Shown one piece after another: positions 8,250-17,002 of a stretch of 64,000 nucleotides of DNA. The DNA comes from Chitinophaga pinensis (GTDB lineage: Bacteria; Bacteroidota; Bacteroidia; M30B66): NCBI GenBank assembly GCA_945883545.1, contig CAMCXT010000004.1:1-64000 (forward strand), in the 5' to 3' direction. A program made the translations under genes and the position numbers. Under the pieces are notes generated by a model. It saw only the letters and a program-made list of their open reading frames with translations, did no database searches and had not been told where the DNA came from. Numbering within the stretch: the first letter of the stretch is position 1; every line of letters begins with the position of its first letter.

Positions 8250-9014
8250 TCAAATATAACGCTGAATAATCTGTTTGCTCAACAGTTCGTAGATTTCAAT
8301 CATTTCTGGTTGATCTCCAATTAAATCCTTGTGCAACTGCATGGTATATTGATCGTTACGTCGTGCTGGACCAGTTTGCGCCACATCTGGACCGGGATAT
8401 TTCACCATTGCAACTGTTTTTTCCATCATGGGAAGCAAAGCTTCAAACGGCAGATTGTTTGTTAGGCAGTATTCACGGGCTGTCCAAGCGAGATGGTTCA
8501 CGAAGTTGTTCATGAATACCGCTGTCATATGCATTTTTTGCCGTTCGGCGGATGAGAGCGCGAAAGATTGTGCTGCCGTAATTTCCAAGAATGTTTCGAG
8601 GAATTGTGCACCTTTTTCACCATCCGATTCGATGAAGAGTGGCACATCTTTCCAAACCACTGAGGCAGGATCGCCGAAAGATTGGGCAGGCCAGCACACC
8701 GCGTTCCCGCCGGAAGTTTTGGGTAAAACATTGATGGATGTAGCCCCCGAAAAGTGCACGAACAGAGATGCCTGATCGCTCCATTGTTGGGCTACATTTT
8801 CGATTTGTGCATCTGGAACGCATAGCAAAACGGGCGTTTGAAGCGAATTGTCGTCTTGTGCGGTTAAGCCATATTTCGAACGGAGTTGTTGCACCTTTTC
8901 GGCATTGCGGCCCAAGAGGATAATGTCGAAATACCGTTTTTCGCCAAACAAGATCAGCAGCGATTCGGCCAATTTACCCGAACCTATGATCCGTATTTTA
9001 TCAGTCGGCTGCAA
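8250..9014 (-). CDS. Rossmann-like / DUF2520 oxidoreductase-like protein
   Basis: 254 residues. It begins with a dinucleotide-binding fold (IRIIGSGKLAESL, residues 8-20) and has the C-terminal DUF2520 helical domain (KMHMTAVFMNNFVNHLAWTA, then GPARRND near residue 221). The family resembles F420/NADP reductases and ketopantoate-type dehydrogenases, with unknown substrate. The only usable start in front of the Rossmann strand is TTG at 9014, inside the end of ccmF (14-bp overlap); no upstream in-frame ATG was seen, so a TTG start with coupling to ccmF translation is likely. Confidence 0.85.
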   Translation of the reverse strand: MQPTDKIRIIGSGKLAESLLILFGEKRYFDIILLGRNAEKVQQLRSKYGLTAQDDNSLQTPVLLCVPDAQIENVAQQWSDQASLFVHFSGATSINVLPKTSGGNAVCWPAQSFGDPASVVWKDVPLFIESDGEKGAQFLETFLEITAAQSFALSSAERQKMHMTAVFMNNFVNHLAWTAREYCLTNNLPFEALLPMMEKTVAMVKYPGPDVAQTGPARRNDQYTMQLHKDLIGDQPEMIEIYELLSKQIIQRYI

Positions 9015-11631
9015 GGGTTTTGGCTGACTTTCTGGTGCGGTTCCAAACGGCTAATCCTGTTCCAATGGCCATCAAAATACAACCAATCCACAGCACATTG
9101 ATAGCTGGAAAGACGATCGCTTTCAGGATGATGAAATCACCTGCATTGGTTGTTTTCTCAGCAATTCGGATGTGGAAGGTTTCCTTTCCAGGATCAATTT
9201 TCCAAAGACTAAACTGGAGTCCTTTCGAAGCCATCACGGTATCGACCGATGCGGTAGAGAAACCTCTGATGATATACACCGGCATCACCGATCCAACGTC
9301 GCCATTGAGGCCCATCACTTTGAGTTTTGCACCTACAGCAATGTCGGCTTCTTCTAACTTGTATTTCTCTTTGTCGACGTTCTTTTCCAAGCCTTCTAGA
9401 ATTACCATGGCATTACTCGTAAACACAGTATCGCCTTGGCGAAGTTGGTAATCTTGAGGATCTTGCCAGCCATCCTTGGTTTTTACTTTTTCCTCCGGCG
9501 TTTCAACCTTTGCGTAGGTTACGTGGGTAAAAATATCCTTGTGGATAAAGTGTTTTGTAGCTGGTTCAGCCACATTGCCCATCCGTGGATTGGTTTGGAT
9601 GAATGGATGCAACGTGAACTCCTTGCTGTAACGACCTTGCTTGTCTTTCCTAAAATAATCAACATTGTAATAGATGTTGATGCCTGCAGTTGAATCGCCA
9701 CGATACGACACATGGTAATCGCCCATTTTCACAGTGTCGTTGCGCGCAAGTAGGATGTTTTCTTTGTTCGGAAAATCTTTCCCCAAATCGAATGCACTGG
9801 TATTTTGGGAGATGAATTCTTGTTTTCCGGTAGAAATCAAGGCGCCGAGAAGCACCAAACCGAAGCCAATGTGGGCAATCGAAGGTCCCGCTTTCGGCAT
9901 TTTGCCTTTCAGCACACGAAAAAGGTAATCTGCATTTCCGATCACTGCAAACAACGAGGCGAACATGAGCAGCAGTAACATCAGATCCGACAAACCAACC
10001 ACATACGCCAACAAACCTGTAAGCAACAAAGAAACACCTACCGAAACCAGAATCCGTTTCCAGAATTCACCCATGCTGGTTTTCTTGTATTTCAAGAATT
10101 GTGTAAAGCCCATTAAAAGGGCAATTACCAATGCAAACGGAACTTGCCAAGCGTTGTAGTGTGCAATTACATCTTTTTGTGGGGCAAGTTTGGCCTCCGA
10201 AAGTTTCTTGAACAACTCATTCGGCATCATTTCATTGAGTGATGCAAACATGTTGGCTAGGTTGCCTGCAAGGAATTTGTTGATCACAGGGGTTGAGGTA
10301 CTGAAGGTGATCTGAAAAGCAGAAATCAGCAATACCAAAGCACCTACAAACATCCAGAACTCTCGAGAGGTGGCACTTTCTTCGTCGGTTTGTTTCGGCA
10401 AAGCCTTGTTGATGCCTCTAAACATGATGATGAGCGACACAATCAGAAACCCTCCTGTGAGAAGCTTCATAAATCCAGTGGCCAAGCTAATCACCACCAA
10501 CGAACCACTGATGGCTAGCCAAATGGTGAGCTGATTGCCTTTGAGCATAAATGCGGATGGCAGCCAAATGAAGAACAGAAGGTAAATCAATAGCTGACCA
10601 GTCATGCCCAAATCGGTGAAGGCATGTACCGAAGAGTCGCCTAAAATTCCACTTCGTGTGAGGAAGGTAGAGTAAAGGATGAGGATAAAGGTGGCGAAAA
10701 TGAGGAAGATTGCTGTGAGCAGCGATTGTCCTTTGTTTTTGTTCACCAGCATAATGTGTCCACCTGCCACGAAGGTTAACCAAGGCACGAGGGAAGCATT
10801 TTCTACCGGATCCCACGCCCAGAAGCCACCAAAACTAAGGGCTTCGTATGCCCAAGCACCTCCCATAAGGATTCCGGTGCCGAGGATGCTCACCCCGAAA
10901 AATGTCCACGGCAGTGCGGGTTTTATCCACTCTCTAAATTCTCCTTTCCACAAACCAGCCATCGCAAAAGCAAATGGGATAAGGGTAGAGGAGAAGCCCA
11001 AGAAAAGTGTTGGCGGGTGAATGGTCATCCACCAATTTTGAAGCAACGGATTGAGTCCGCGGCCATCTAAAGATTGCAGGTAATTGGCAGATTGCACAAA
11101 AGGCAAGTGCATGAAATCGGGATGATCGCGCAGGAGTAAGAACGGACTGCTTCCGATGTGAACATCGCCAATGTAAACGCCCAGTAGCATCGATGCGAGG
11201 AACATTTGCACCATCGAAATGATTGCCATCGTGGTGAATTCCCAAGCGCCAGCAATGCGCATCAGGATGTTTGCCAGCACCATGTTCCAGAAAGTCCAAA
11301 GGAGGAAACTACCTTCTTGTCCTTCCCAAAAACAGGAAAGGATGTATTGCATGGGCATTTCCTTGTTGGAGTGTTGCCAAACGTAATGGAACTCGAAGTA
11401 GTGGTTAAAGAGCATCGAGAACATCACCACGATGATACCGATTACGGCAGCCGAGTGAACGAGAAATCCTGTTCTGGCAATAGTTTTCCACTGGCTGGCT
11501 TCAGGCAAAAGGCGGTCTTTGTGCGCGAAGGTGTAGGCGATGGTGGAGAGCAGAGCACCTACAAAAGAAAGTATGGTAAAGAGGTGGCCTAATTGCCCCC
11601 AGATAAGGTGTTCGCCTTGGTAATCGATCAT
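9001..11631 (-). CDS. ccmF: cytochrome c haem lyase CcmF
   Basis: 876 residues with about 14-15 membrane segments. It carries the haem-handling WWD domain (FGGFWAWDPVENASLVPWL near residues 265-283), the upstream QNWWMTIHPPTLFLG segment with its conserved His, and a large soluble insertion after residue 640. CcmF passes haem from CcmE to apocytochrome c on the outer face of the inner membrane (System I). It is the fourth gene of the ccmC-ccmD-ccmE-ccmF run, 21 bp after ccmE. Length and motifs look complete. Confidence 0.93.
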   Translation of the reverse strand: MIDYQGEHLIWGQLGHLFTILSFVGALLSTIAYTFAHKDRLLPEASQWKTIARTGFLVHSAAVIGIIVVMFSMLFNHYFEFHYVWQHSNKEMPMQYILSCFWEGQEGSFLLWTFWNMVLANILMRIAGAWEFTTMAIISMVQMFLASMLLGVYIGDVHIGSSPFLLLRDHPDFMHLPFVQSANYLQSLDGRGLNPLLQNWWMTIHPPTLFLGFSSTLIPFAFAMAGLWKGEFREWIKPALPWTFFGVSILGTGILMGGAWAYEALSFGGFWAWDPVENASLVPWLTFVAGGHIMLVNKNKGQSLLTAIFLIFATFILILYSTFLTRSGILGDSSVHAFTDLGMTGQLLIYLLFFIWLPSAFMLKGNQLTIWLAISGSLVVISLATGFMKLLTGGFLIVSLIIMFRGINKALPKQTDEESATSREFWMFVGALVLLISAFQITFSTSTPVINKFLAGNLANMFASLNEMMPNELFKKLSEAKLAPQKDVIAHYNAWQVPFALVIALLMGFTQFLKYKKTSMGEFWKRILVSVGVSLLLTGLLAYVVGLSDLMLLLLMFASLFAVIGNADYLFRVLKGKMPKAGPSIAHIGFGLVLLGALISTGKQEFISQNTSAFDLGKDFPNKENILLARNDTVKMGDYHVSYRGDSTAGINIYYNVDYFRKDKQGRYSKEFTLHPFIQTNPRMGNVAEPATKHFIHKDIFTHVTYAKVETPEEKVKTKDGWQDPQDYQLRQGDTVFTSNAMVILEGLEKNVDKEKYKLEEADIAVGAKLKVMGLNGDVGSVMPVYIIRGFSTASVDTVMASKGLQFSLWKIDPGKETFHIRIAEKTTNAGDFIILKAIVFPAINVLWIGCILMAIGTGLAVWNRTRKSAKTLAAD

Positions 11632-11652
11632 TTTTTGGGTTCAGTGTTTTGC

Positions 11653-12069
11653 TTAAAGAGACGCAGATGGAGCCGATTTGAACTCCTGCAATTCTTCTTT
11701 TCCGTCGTTGTATTTACTTGGGCACTTCATGAGAATCTTGTCGGCAATAAATTCTTCGCCCTTCATTTTGCCAGTAATAACAACCGATTCGGAGCGCTCG
11801 AAGTCTTGAGGTTTAGATCCATTGAACAGCACCTTTTTCTCCATCCCTTCATTGTCGACGAGGTAAAAACTGAATAGGTTGGCGTTTTGTTCTGGGTTGT
11901 AGCTCAATTCTTTCACCTTATTGAGCTTACCTGCCACGTGGAATTCCTTTCCGGGTGCTTCCATGGCTTCGGTGAAGGAAGCGTAGGTTGAAGAATCGAG
12001 AAAGGTGCTCAGAATGGTGCCGATGGCAACAGCAATGAGCACAATGGCAATGATGTGTGTTTTTTTCAT
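11653..12069 (-). CDS. ccmE: haem chaperone CcmE, Cys-type (CxxxY)
   Basis: 138 residues: an N-terminal membrane anchor (about 5-24) and an OB-fold domain (EFHVAGKLNK, FYLVDNEGMEKKVLFNG, VVITGKMKGEEFIADKIL). The covalent haem site that is HxxxY in the classic enzyme is CPSKY here (Cys116, Tyr120), the cysteine variant known from archaea and some other bacteria. CcmE picks up haem delivered by CcmC and hands it to CcmF. It sits 7 bp after ccmD. Confidence 0.92.
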   Translation of the reverse strand: MKKTHIIAIVLIAVAIGTILSTFLDSSTYASFTEAMEAPGKEFHVAGKLNKVKELSYNPEQNANLFSFYLVDNEGMEKKVLFNGSKPQDFERSESVVITGKMKGEEFIADKILMKCPSKYNDGKEELQEFKSAPSASL

Positions 12070-12076
12070 GGCCTGA

Positions 12077-12292
12077 TTATGATTTTTGGTTCTTTTCGAG
12101 GCGGCTGATTTTTCGGTCGAGGCGGAAAAGCCAAATGGATAGCCCGATAAAAACGATCGAGATTACAGCCACTACCACATAAATTTTACCGTCGGCACGA
12201 AAGGCATCAGCCATTTCGGGAGCTTCGGCGGCGAACAATGGTGCTGCGAAGAGGCAGCAAAGTGCAAGAAGGAAAGATTTGAATGCTTTCAT
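12077..12292 (-). CDS. ccmD: CcmD-like small membrane protein
   Basis: 71 residues. A cleavable-looking signal (FLLALCCLFAAPLFAAEA) is followed by one transmembrane helix (IYVVVAVISIVFIGLSIWLF, about 38-57) and a basic Arg/Lys tail (RLDRKISRLEKNQK). That topology and its place between ccmC and ccmE identify it as CcmD, which stabilises the CcmC-CcmE haem complex and helps release of holo-CcmE. The start overlaps the ccmC stop by 4 bp. The sequence itself is too short to be diagnostic without the context. Confidence 0.75.
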   Translation of the reverse strand: MKAFKSFLLALCCLFAAPLFAAEAPEMADAFRADGKIYVVVAVISIVFIGLSIWLFRLDRKISRLEKNQKS

Positions 12293-13035
12293 AGAATGTC
12301 TTTTGGTGTTGAAATTCCTGCGTTGTTATCGGAAAAGGAATCCATCATTTTTTGGTATTCGAGTTTTTTCATTCTGAAGCCGAGTGTTGAAATCCAGGTG
12401 CCGATGATAATCCATCCAATTACTGCAGGATAGAACACCAAACGCATCGAACTGTTGAGATCGTATCCAGAAAAAGCGGGATTTCCACCATTGCCTGGAT
12501 GCAAGCTATCCACTTTGTTGAGGCGAGGATAAACCATCAAGAAAACCATGAGCAGCACAAAAGCGAAGATGTTGTAAACGGCAGCCACACGACCTCTTTT
12601 TTGTTCTTCATCCATCGAATTTCTAAGGATGATATAGGCAAAATAGATGAGTAGAGAAATTGCGGCACCGTTGAGTTTCGGGTCGTTCACCCACCAGCCG
12701 CCCCAAGTGAAGCGTGCCCAAACACTGCCGGTGGTGATGCCAAGCAGGCCGAGAAGGATTCCAGCGAATGCAAATTGTTCGGCTTTGAAATCGTCGTAAA
12801 TCTTGTTTTTGCTCAAGTAGCGGATGCTGTAGAAGAGCGAAACGCCCATCATAGCCATCATACCAAACCACATGGTAACGTGGTAGTAGAGGTTTCGAAT
12901 AGTTTCGTTGAGTACGAACAGGCGGGGTACTTCGCCGAGCATTCCCCAAATGAGCGAGTACAGAACGAGGAGTACACCAGCTATTTTCCACCAGTGGCGA
13001 GCGATAGCAGATGTTTCTGTGGAGCTTGTTGACAT
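12289..13035 (-). CDS. ccmC: haem export/transfer protein CcmC (CcsA family)
   Basis: 248 residues, six membrane segments. The tryptophan-rich motif reads TWGGWWVNDPKLNG near residues 117-130; where proteobacterial CcmC has WWVWD, this one has WWVND. Histidines flanking the motif (YYHVTMWFG near 47 and the later membrane helices) would ligate haem. It loads haem onto CcmE. It is the first gene of the ccm operon, with a good promoter box at 13053-13060. CcmA and CcmB, the ABC partners, are not adjacent. Confidence 0.92.
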   Translation of the reverse strand: MSTSSTETSAIARHWWKIAGVLLVLYSLIWGMLGEVPRLFVLNETIRNLYYHVTMWFGMMAMMGVSLFYSIRYLSKNKIYDDFKAEQFAFAGILLGLLGITTGSVWARFTWGGWWVNDPKLNGAAISLLIYFAYIILRNSMDEEQKRGRVAAVYNIFAFVLLMVFLMVYPRLNKVDSLHPGNGGNPAFSGYDLNSSMRLVFYPAVIGWIIIGTWISTLGFRMKKLEYQKMMDSFSDNNAGISTPKDIL

Positions 13036-13052
13036 ATGTGATTTTCAGCGCA

Positions 13053-13060
13053 CAAATTTA
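13053..13060 (-). promoter_or_regulatory. candidate -7 box for the ccmCDEF operon
   Basis: The minus strand reads TAAATTTG, a full match to TAnnTTTG, 17 bp before the ccmC ATG. No strong -33 TTG at the expected distance was seen. Confidence 0.45.
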
Positions 13061-13196
13061 GGTGAAAACAAGTGATCTTCTCTGTACATTTTGGTTGTAT
13101 TTGCATAGGTTGTCGAAAAAAATCTACCGTTAGGTTTTCTTTTAAAAATATACTTATAATTGAATGTTCAATCTCAACCTTAAACCTATAGAAAAC

Positions 13197-13634
13197 ATGG
13201 AAGAACTATTACTAGATCAAACATTTGTTAAATCAGAACCTACCAACTATGCTGGCTTTTGGGTTCGTTTTGGAGCTGCTTTTATTGATGGCCTTATTAC
13301 AACAGCAATTGGATTTATTATCCTTTATGCAACAGGTGGTTCTTTTGAAAACCAAAGTCCTATAAACAACTTGATCAATATCGTAATAGCTTGGATTTAT
13401 GCCGCTGCAATGGAATCATCCGACCGTCAGGCAACACTTGGAAAGATTGCAGTTGGTATCAAAGTTACCGATATGAACGGCGAAAGAATCAGTTTCGGTA
13501 AAGCAACTGGTCGCCATTTCGCTAAAATCATCTCTGCAATCATCCTTCTCATAGGTTACATCATGGCTGCATTCGATGCTAAGAAGCAGGCGCTTCACGA
13601 TAAGATGGCTGGCACCTTGGTGTTGAATAAATAA
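13197..13634 (+). CDS. RDD family membrane protein
   Basis: About 145 residues from the ATG at 13197. An in-frame ATG at 13164 would add 11 residues (FNLNLKPIEN) that look like untranslated leader, so the later start is preferred but not certain. The RDD domain covers the whole protein: GFWVRFGAAFIDGLI with the first Arg/Asp, QATLGKIAVGIKVTD, then the Arg of TGRHFAKIISAI and a final DAKKQALHDKMAGTLVL. It has three membrane segments. The family is of unclear function; some members are linked to ion transport. It is a single gene, divergent from ccmC. Confidence 0.85.
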   Translation: MEELLLDQTFVKSEPTNYAGFWVRFGAAFIDGLITTAIGFIILYATGGSFENQSPINNLINIVIAWIYAAAMESSDRQATLGKIAVGIKVTDMNGERISFGKATGRHFAKIISAIILLIGYIMAAFDAKKQALHDKMAGTLVLNK

Positions 13635-13674
13635 TTTCGGTCTTTTAACCCATCTCTCAGCTCCGGACTTATAA

Positions 13675-13694
13675 CCCCGGACTTAAGTCCGGGG
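13675..13694. repeat. perfect 20-bp palindrome after the RDD gene
   Basis: CCCCGGACTTAAGTCCGGGG, a perfect palindrome and one member of a dispersed family in this window. It is preceded by a half-copy (ctccggactta, 13661-13671). It may stop transcription between the convergent RDD and DUF58 genes. Confidence 0.85.
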
Positions 13695-13706
13695 TTGCGA
13701 GGGTAA

Positions 13707-14147
13707 CACCTCACCCTAACCCTCTCCACTGGAGAGGGAATTGCATTTCGGTAGAGGTGAATTCTGGTTTAACCCCTAAGCCTAAATATAAACGTAATCA
13801 GTCCCCTCTCTCTTGTGGAGAGAGGGCTAGGGAGAGAGGTAAATAGAAACACCTCTCCCTAACCCTCTCCACAGGAGAGGGAATTAGATCTCGGTACCAA
13901 TAGGCATTTAGATAAAATTGAAAATCCTACTTCGAACCCAATGTTCACAGTAGTCGTGATCAGTCTCCTTTCTCCTGCGGAGAGAGGGCTAGGGAGAGAG
14001 GTAAAAAAGCAACACCTCACCCTAACCCTCTCCACTAGAGAGGGAATAGCATTTCGGTAGAGGTGAAAATCCAGTTTAAACCCCAACGCTCACAGTAAAA
14101 GTGATCAGTCCCCTTTCTCCTGCGGAGAGAGGGCTAGGGAGAGAGGT
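13707..14147. repeat. three tandem copies of a long imperfect hairpin repeat
   Basis: Three units (about 13707-13840, 13849-14002, 14012-14147) each begin with ACCTCACCCTAACCCTCTCC-like sequence and end with its approximate inverse complement GAGAGAGGGCTAGGGAGAGA. Each arm holds its own small hairpin (CCCTCTCCactGGAGAGGG type), so each unit could fold as a long clover. The core resembles REP-type elements widespread in bacterial intergenic DNA. There are no ORFs of interest and no RAYT transposase in the window. Confidence 0.85.
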
Positions 14148-14195
14148 GAAAAATCAGGTTAGAACCAAAGGGCGGTGCACTTAAAATTAATAATC

Positions 14196-14515
14196 CCCCG
14201 GACTAAAGTCCGAGGCTGCGTTGTAATCCCTTTCACCTTTTCCCTTTTCACTCATCATCGGTGCTAATACAATCACTTATCCCCGGACTAAAGTCCGAGG
14301 CTGCGTTGTAATCCCTTTCACCTTTTCCCTCTTCATCGGTGCTAATACAATCACTTATCCCCGGACTAAAGTCCGAGGCTGCGTTTTCTAACCTTTTTCC
14401 TTTTCAATTTAATACTTTGTACCTAATACTTTGTACTTTTTACTCAGGACTCAATTCCTTTTCACCTCGTCATTGGTGTTAATACAATCATATATCCCCT
14501 GACTAAAGTCCGAGG
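14196..14515. repeat. four palindromic repeat units, CCCCGGACTAAAGTCCGAGG type
   Basis: Copies at 14196-14215, 14281-14300, 14359-14378 and 14496-14515 (the last with one change, CCCCTGAC). Each is followed by CTGCGTT and a pyrimidine-rich stretch (AATCCCTTTCACCTTTTCCC), then TGCTAATACAATCA. Spacing is 85, 78 and 137 bp. The same unit occurs in the opposite orientation at 25.7 kb and 27.9 kb. Confidence 0.85.
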
Positions 14516-14620
14516 CTGCGTTTTCTAACCTTTTTCCTTTTCAATTTAATACTTTGTACTTAATACTTTGTACTTAATACTTTGTACTTAATACTTAATA
14601 CTAAGTACTCAGGACTAAGT
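14381..14620. repeat. 14-bp tandem repeat TAATACTTTGTACT and block duplication
   Basis: Three perfect tandem copies of TAATACTTTGTACT lie at 14547-14588, and two (one with a final C) at 14410-14437. They sit in a larger block that is duplicated with a period of 137 bp: GCGTTTTCTAACCTTTTTCC starts at 14381 and again at 14518. After the array comes a degenerate stretch of TACTAAGTACTCAGGAC type. No gene is present. Confidence 0.8.
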
Positions 14621-14637
14621 ACTAAAGACTCAATCCC

Positions 14638-15969
14638 CTAAATCATCCCCCGCGACTTCAGCTCCAAATACTTGTTCACCGTATTCACTGAGAGGTCTTC
14701 AGGTTTTGTAAATACCGTTTGAATGTTGTATTGCTTCAGTAATTGCACCAACTGCAGTTTTGTAGTAACGAATTTCCGCGCCACTGTTTGGGTATAGATG
14801 TCTTCTAAGGTTTCTGGTTCGGAGCCTGCCAGCTTTGCGATTTCCTCATTTTCGAAAAATACCACCACCAACAAATGAAATTTATTGATCTTCCTCAAAA
14901 TGGGCAAGACACGCTCTAAGGCCATCTGGCTCTCGAAATTGGTGTATAAAAAGATCAAACTGCGCTGTGTGATTTTCTTCCGAATCATGGCATACAGCAT
15001 TTCCGGATTGGGCTCTAGCGCCTGAGGTCGGATATTGTAGAGCGTTTCAAGGAGCTTTCTAAGTTGTGCCGATGATCTGTCGGCTGCTACCATGCGCACT
15101 TGTCGAGCATCGTAATACATGAGCCCCGCTTTGTCGGATTTCCGCAGCGCGATATTTGAAATTACCAAGGAGGTATTGATTGCATAATCGAGCAACGTAA
15201 GGCCATTGAAAGGCAGTTCCATCGCGCGACTCACATCAATGATCGAATACACCTGTTGCGATTTTTCGTCGGTGTATTGGTTAGTCATCAACTTGGCTCT
15301 TCGGCTGGTAGCCTTCCAGTTGATGCTTCTGTACTCGTCGCCCGGCACGTAATCTTTGATTTGATCGAACTCGTACGTATGACCAATCCTCCGAAGCTTC
15401 CTTATCCCACTTGTGGTAGCAATTTCCGAAAAGGTGCGCAATTCGAGCTGCTTCATTTCAAGCACCGACGGATACACGGCAACTTCCACTTTTTGATCAA
15501 AACTAAATTGCCTGCTAAAAAGCAAAAAGCGCGATTTCAGCAGCAAATGAATTTTCCCAAATTCGTAAACGCCTCTCACCAGTGGTCGAATCGAATATTC
15601 TAAACGCTTCTTTTCACCAGGTTTGATGAGGGTTTTCATGACAAAATTTCGCCGCTGCAATTGAATGGGCAATTCGTCAATAACCTCCAATTGCGTTGAA
15701 ATATGACTCAAATTCGCAATGGTTAGGTTTATTTGATTTTCACTTCCTAACGACAACACCGGTTGCACTTTGCGGTGCACCTGAAACCGAATGCCCGTCA
15801 AGTACAAGATGATTAAATCGATGCATGAAAGTGCTGTAAATGCAGCAAGAATGATCTTCGAAGGGATGAGTAGAAAGTCAAATGGGAATGCCAATACAAA
15901 CACGAACGCAATGCCGATGAGCACACGGTAAAAAAGACTGGTTGGCAAAAATCCCGGTTTGAGCTTCAT
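14638..15969 (-). CDS. DUF58 domain protein
   Basis: 443 residues. Two membrane segments lie in the first 60 residues, then a beta domain, then the DUF58 block with GHTYEFDQIKDYVPGDEYRSINW near residues 196-218 and a von Willebrand A-like fold after it (YSIIDVSRAMELPF, a degenerate MIDAS DxSxS). DUF58 proteins partner with MoxR AAA+ ATPases at the membrane; in Bacteroidetes the locus is related to the bat (aerotolerance) genes. The start overlaps the MoxR stop by 1 bp (TAATG), and it is the last gene of the cluster. Confidence 0.9.
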   Translation of the reverse strand: MKLKPGFLPTSLFYRVLIGIAFVFVLAFPFDFLLIPSKIILAAFTALSCIDLIILYLTGIRFQVHRKVQPVLSLGSENQINLTIANLSHISTQLEVIDELPIQLQRRNFVMKTLIKPGEKKRLEYSIRPLVRGVYEFGKIHLLLKSRFLLFSRQFSFDQKVEVAVYPSVLEMKQLELRTFSEIATTSGIRKLRRIGHTYEFDQIKDYVPGDEYRSINWKATSRRAKLMTNQYTDEKSQQVYSIIDVSRAMELPFNGLTLLDYAINTSLVISNIALRKSDKAGLMYYDARQVRMVAADRSSAQLRKLLETLYNIRPQALEPNPEMLYAMIRKKITQRSLIFLYTNFESQMALERVLPILRKINKFHLLVVVFFENEEIAKLAGSEPETLEDIYTQTVARKFVTTKLQLVQLLKQYNIQTVFTKPEDLSVNTVNKYLELKSRGMI

Positions 15970-17000
15970 TATCGAGGAACTTCGAGGCTTTCAGTGATGC
16001 GTTTGATGATGTCGAAAGTGCGAACGCCTTCCATTTCACGTTCTGGTATGAGTTGGATTCTGTGGTTCAAAACAGGACCGGTAACCTGGCGGATATCGTC
16101 GGGAGTTACGAAATCTCTACCCGAAATGGCAGCATGTGCCTTTGATGCGCGCATGATCGCCAAGGATGCCCGTGGTGAAGCTCCGAGATAAAGATCGGTA
16201 TCGTTTCGGGTTTGATACACGATTTTAGAAATGTATTCGAGCAGTTCGTCTTTGATGTGCACTTTCTCCACCAATGCACGGAGTTCCTGAATTTGAGCTG
16301 CCGTTTTCACTGCTTTCACCTCGTGGATGAGGCGGTTGCTAAAGTCGTCGCGGAACCGCTGAAGGATTTTCAATTCCTCATGCAATTCTGGGTATCCGAT
16401 GATAATTCGAAAGAGAAAACGATCCAATTGCGCTTCAGGCAATCGGTAGGTTCCTTCCTGTTCGATCGGATTTTGGGTTGCCAACACGATGAACGGACTG
16501 CCCAATGAATACGTGTTCCCATCCACTGTAACTTGTTGCTCTTCCATCACCTCGAAGAGGGCCGATTGGGTTTTAGCCGGGGCTCGGTTAATTTCATCGA
16601 TGAGGATGATGTTTCCGAAAATAGGCCCGCGGTTAAACTCAAATTCGCCCGTTTTCATGTTGAACACACTCGTGCCGGTCACATCCGTCGGCATTAAATC
16701 GGGCGTGAACTGAATGCGCGAATAATCCAAGTTCAGGCATTTTGCCAATAGGCGCGAGGTGAGTGTTTTCGCGATACCAGGAACGCCTTCAATCAACATG
16801 TGACCTCCAGCAAACAAACCAGTGAGTAAATGTTGGATCAATTCGTTTTGTCCGATCAGTACTTTGCTCATTTCCTGACGAATTTCCTCGGCCGCAACGG
16901 CAACTGGATGCATTGCAGGGCTAGGGTTTTCGGGAACAATGTTCGGGTTTTCCTCAGGTTCGAGTGGAAGCATGTTTTCTTCGTTATCGATGGTTGTCAT
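15969..17000 (-). CDS. MoxR-family AAA+ ATPase
   Basis: 343 residues. The Walker A is the MoxR variant GVPGIAKT (about 76-83), Walker B is ILIDEINRAP (about 132-141), with the sensor 1 segment ATQNPIEQEGTYRLPEAQLDRF and the lid domain after residue 250 (GASPRASLAIMRASKAHA). It probably acts as a chaperone remodelling a partner complex together with the DUF58/VWA protein encoded immediately downstream. It is 2 bp after the DUF4350 gene. Confidence 0.93.
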   Translation of the reverse strand: MTTIDNEENMLPLEPEENPNIVPENPSPAMHPVAVAAEEIRQEMSKVLIGQNELIQHLLTGLFAGGHMLIEGVPGIAKTLTSRLLAKCLNLDYSRIQFTPDLMPTDVTGTSVFNMKTGEFEFNRGPIFGNIILIDEINRAPAKTQSALFEVMEEQQVTVDGNTYSLGSPFIVLATQNPIEQEGTYRLPEAQLDRFLFRIIIGYPELHEELKILQRFRDDFSNRLIHEVKAVKTAAQIQELRALVEKVHIKDELLEYISKIVYQTRNDTDLYLGASPRASLAIMRASKAHAAISGRDFVTPDDIRQVTGPVLNHRIQLIPEREMEGVRTFDIIKRITESLEVPR

Positions 17001-17002
17001 TT

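Noticed and set aside
14165..14640. Palindrome arrays as a replication origin or an attachment site
   Set aside because: There are no DnaA-box clusters, integrase gene or tRNA, and the same units occur in several places, so a dispersed repeat is the simpler reading.
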